Below are positions 6,111-6,553 of a stretch of DNA of 6,553 bases, piece by piece. The stretch comes from Acidobacteriota bacterium (GTDB lineage Bacteria; Acidobacteriota; Blastocatellia; Pyrinomonadales; Pyrinomonadaceae). The stretch's first letter is position 1, and the number at the start of each line of letters is the position of its first letter. The DNA is taken from contig QHXH01000032.1 of the NCBI GenBank assembly GCA_003222855.1, positions 1 to 6,553 of the forward strand. The letters run 5' to 3'. Below the pieces are notes generated by a model that was not told where the DNA came from, made no database searches, and saw only the letters and a list, made by a program, of their open reading frames with translations. Position numbers and translations under genes: made by a program.

Positions 6111-6553
6111 ATGATGCAGCGAGCCCTTGATCTCGCCGCGCAGGGCATTGGCCAGGTCAGCCCTGGACCGCTGGTCGGCACCGTCATCGTTGATCCTCAC
6201 GACGAGATTGTTGGCGAAGGTTTTTATCTCTACGACCATGTCAAGCACGCCGAAACTATCGCCCTGGAACAAGCCGGCAATAAAGCTCGTGGCGGCACGG
6301 CCTATGTTTCGCTCGAGCCGCACGCTCATCAAGGCCGCACGCCGCCTTGCACCGGCGCATTAATCAAAGCGGGAATCAGACGCGTCATCGCGCCGATAGA
6401 AGATCCGAATCCAAAAGTTTCCGGTCGCGGCTTTGCTCACTTGCGCGAAGCAGGCGTTGACGTGTGCGTTGGTGCATTCGCCAAAGAAGCGTCGCGATTA
6501 AACGAATCCTACATGCATTTCATGCGCACGGGCCGGCCGTTCGTTCATTTGAA
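6111..6553 (+). CDS. ribD: RibD-type riboflavin biosynthesis deaminase, 5' part (cut by window end)
   Basis: The first 147 residues of a protein resembling the N-terminal deaminase domain of RibD, which deaminates the pyrimidine intermediate in riboflavin synthesis. The C-terminal reductase domain, if present, lies beyond the window. Visible landmarks are SPGPLVGTVIV (17-27), KHAETIAL with His46 and catalytic Glu48, LEPHAHQGRTPPC (68-80), DPNPKVSGRG (98-107), the LN of the domain end (130-131) and GRPFVHLK-like start of the linker. Two key positions differ from the usual RibD: the zinc ligand Cys of EPCSH is His71, and the Asn of PNPxVG is Gly19. The remaining zinc ligands His46 and Cys80 are kept. 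The ATG at 6111 has a weak GGA 7 nt upstream; a TTG at 6099 would give MDTEMMQRAL, which resembles other RibD starts, and GTG at 6081 is also possible. It follows ftsY on the same strand after 199 nt. Confidence 0.85.
   Translation, partial: MMQRALDLAAQGIGQVSPGPLVGTVIVDPHDEIVGEGFYLYDHVKHAETIALEQAGNKARGGTAYVSLEPHAHQGRTPPCTGALIKAGIRRVIAPIEDPNPKVSGRGFAHLREAGVDVCVGAFAKEASRLNESYMHFMRTGRPFVHL

Overview
The window looks like a chromosomal segment of a Gram-negative-type bacterium with moderately high GC. The best guess is Acidobacteriota, perhaps a Blastocatellia-like lineage. This is an inference from the dispersed palindromic elements in the gaps, the divergent RibD, the HD-GYP sensor and the ECF/anti-sigma/LTxxQ locus; no marker gene here proves it. 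No tRNA, rRNA, CRISPR array, phage gene or transposase gene was found.

Layout. Positions 1-369 carry no gene. They hold a REPIN-like inverted repeat (104-260) and a minus-strand intrinsic terminator (310-342). A compact minus-strand operon fills 2297 down to 370, in transcription order: an ECF sigma factor, a membrane-anchored zinc-type anti-sigma factor, and an exported LTxxQ (Spy/CpxP-like) protein. It reads as an envelope-stress circuit in which the third gene makes a periplasmic sensor or chaperone. The divergent gap of about 335 bp (2298-2632) holds a possible ECF autoregulatory promoter, a possible sigma-70 promoter facing the other way, and a 13-bp motif present twice. On the plus strand follow a Cache-like/HAMP/HD-GYP membrane protein (2633-4462), the signal recognition particle receptor FtsY (4745-5911), and the start of a RibD-type riboflavin deaminase gene that runs off the window end (6111 onward).

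Each larger gap outside the divergent region holds a different palindromic repeat family: a 27-bp-armed element before the operon terminator, two copies of a TGTCAGAAGCCCG-ended element between HD-GYP and ftsY, and an inverted pair of GCTATARACAT-plus-hairpin units between ftsY and ribD. One of these appears to form most of the ftsY leader.

The most unusual observations are: the RibD deaminase domain has His in place of a zinc-ligand Cys and Gly in place of the Asn of the PNPxVG motif; the ftsY promoter seems to lie between two repeat copies, so that the second copy ends 12 nt before the ftsY start codon; and a promoter-like cassette is duplicated upstream of the ECF sigma gene.
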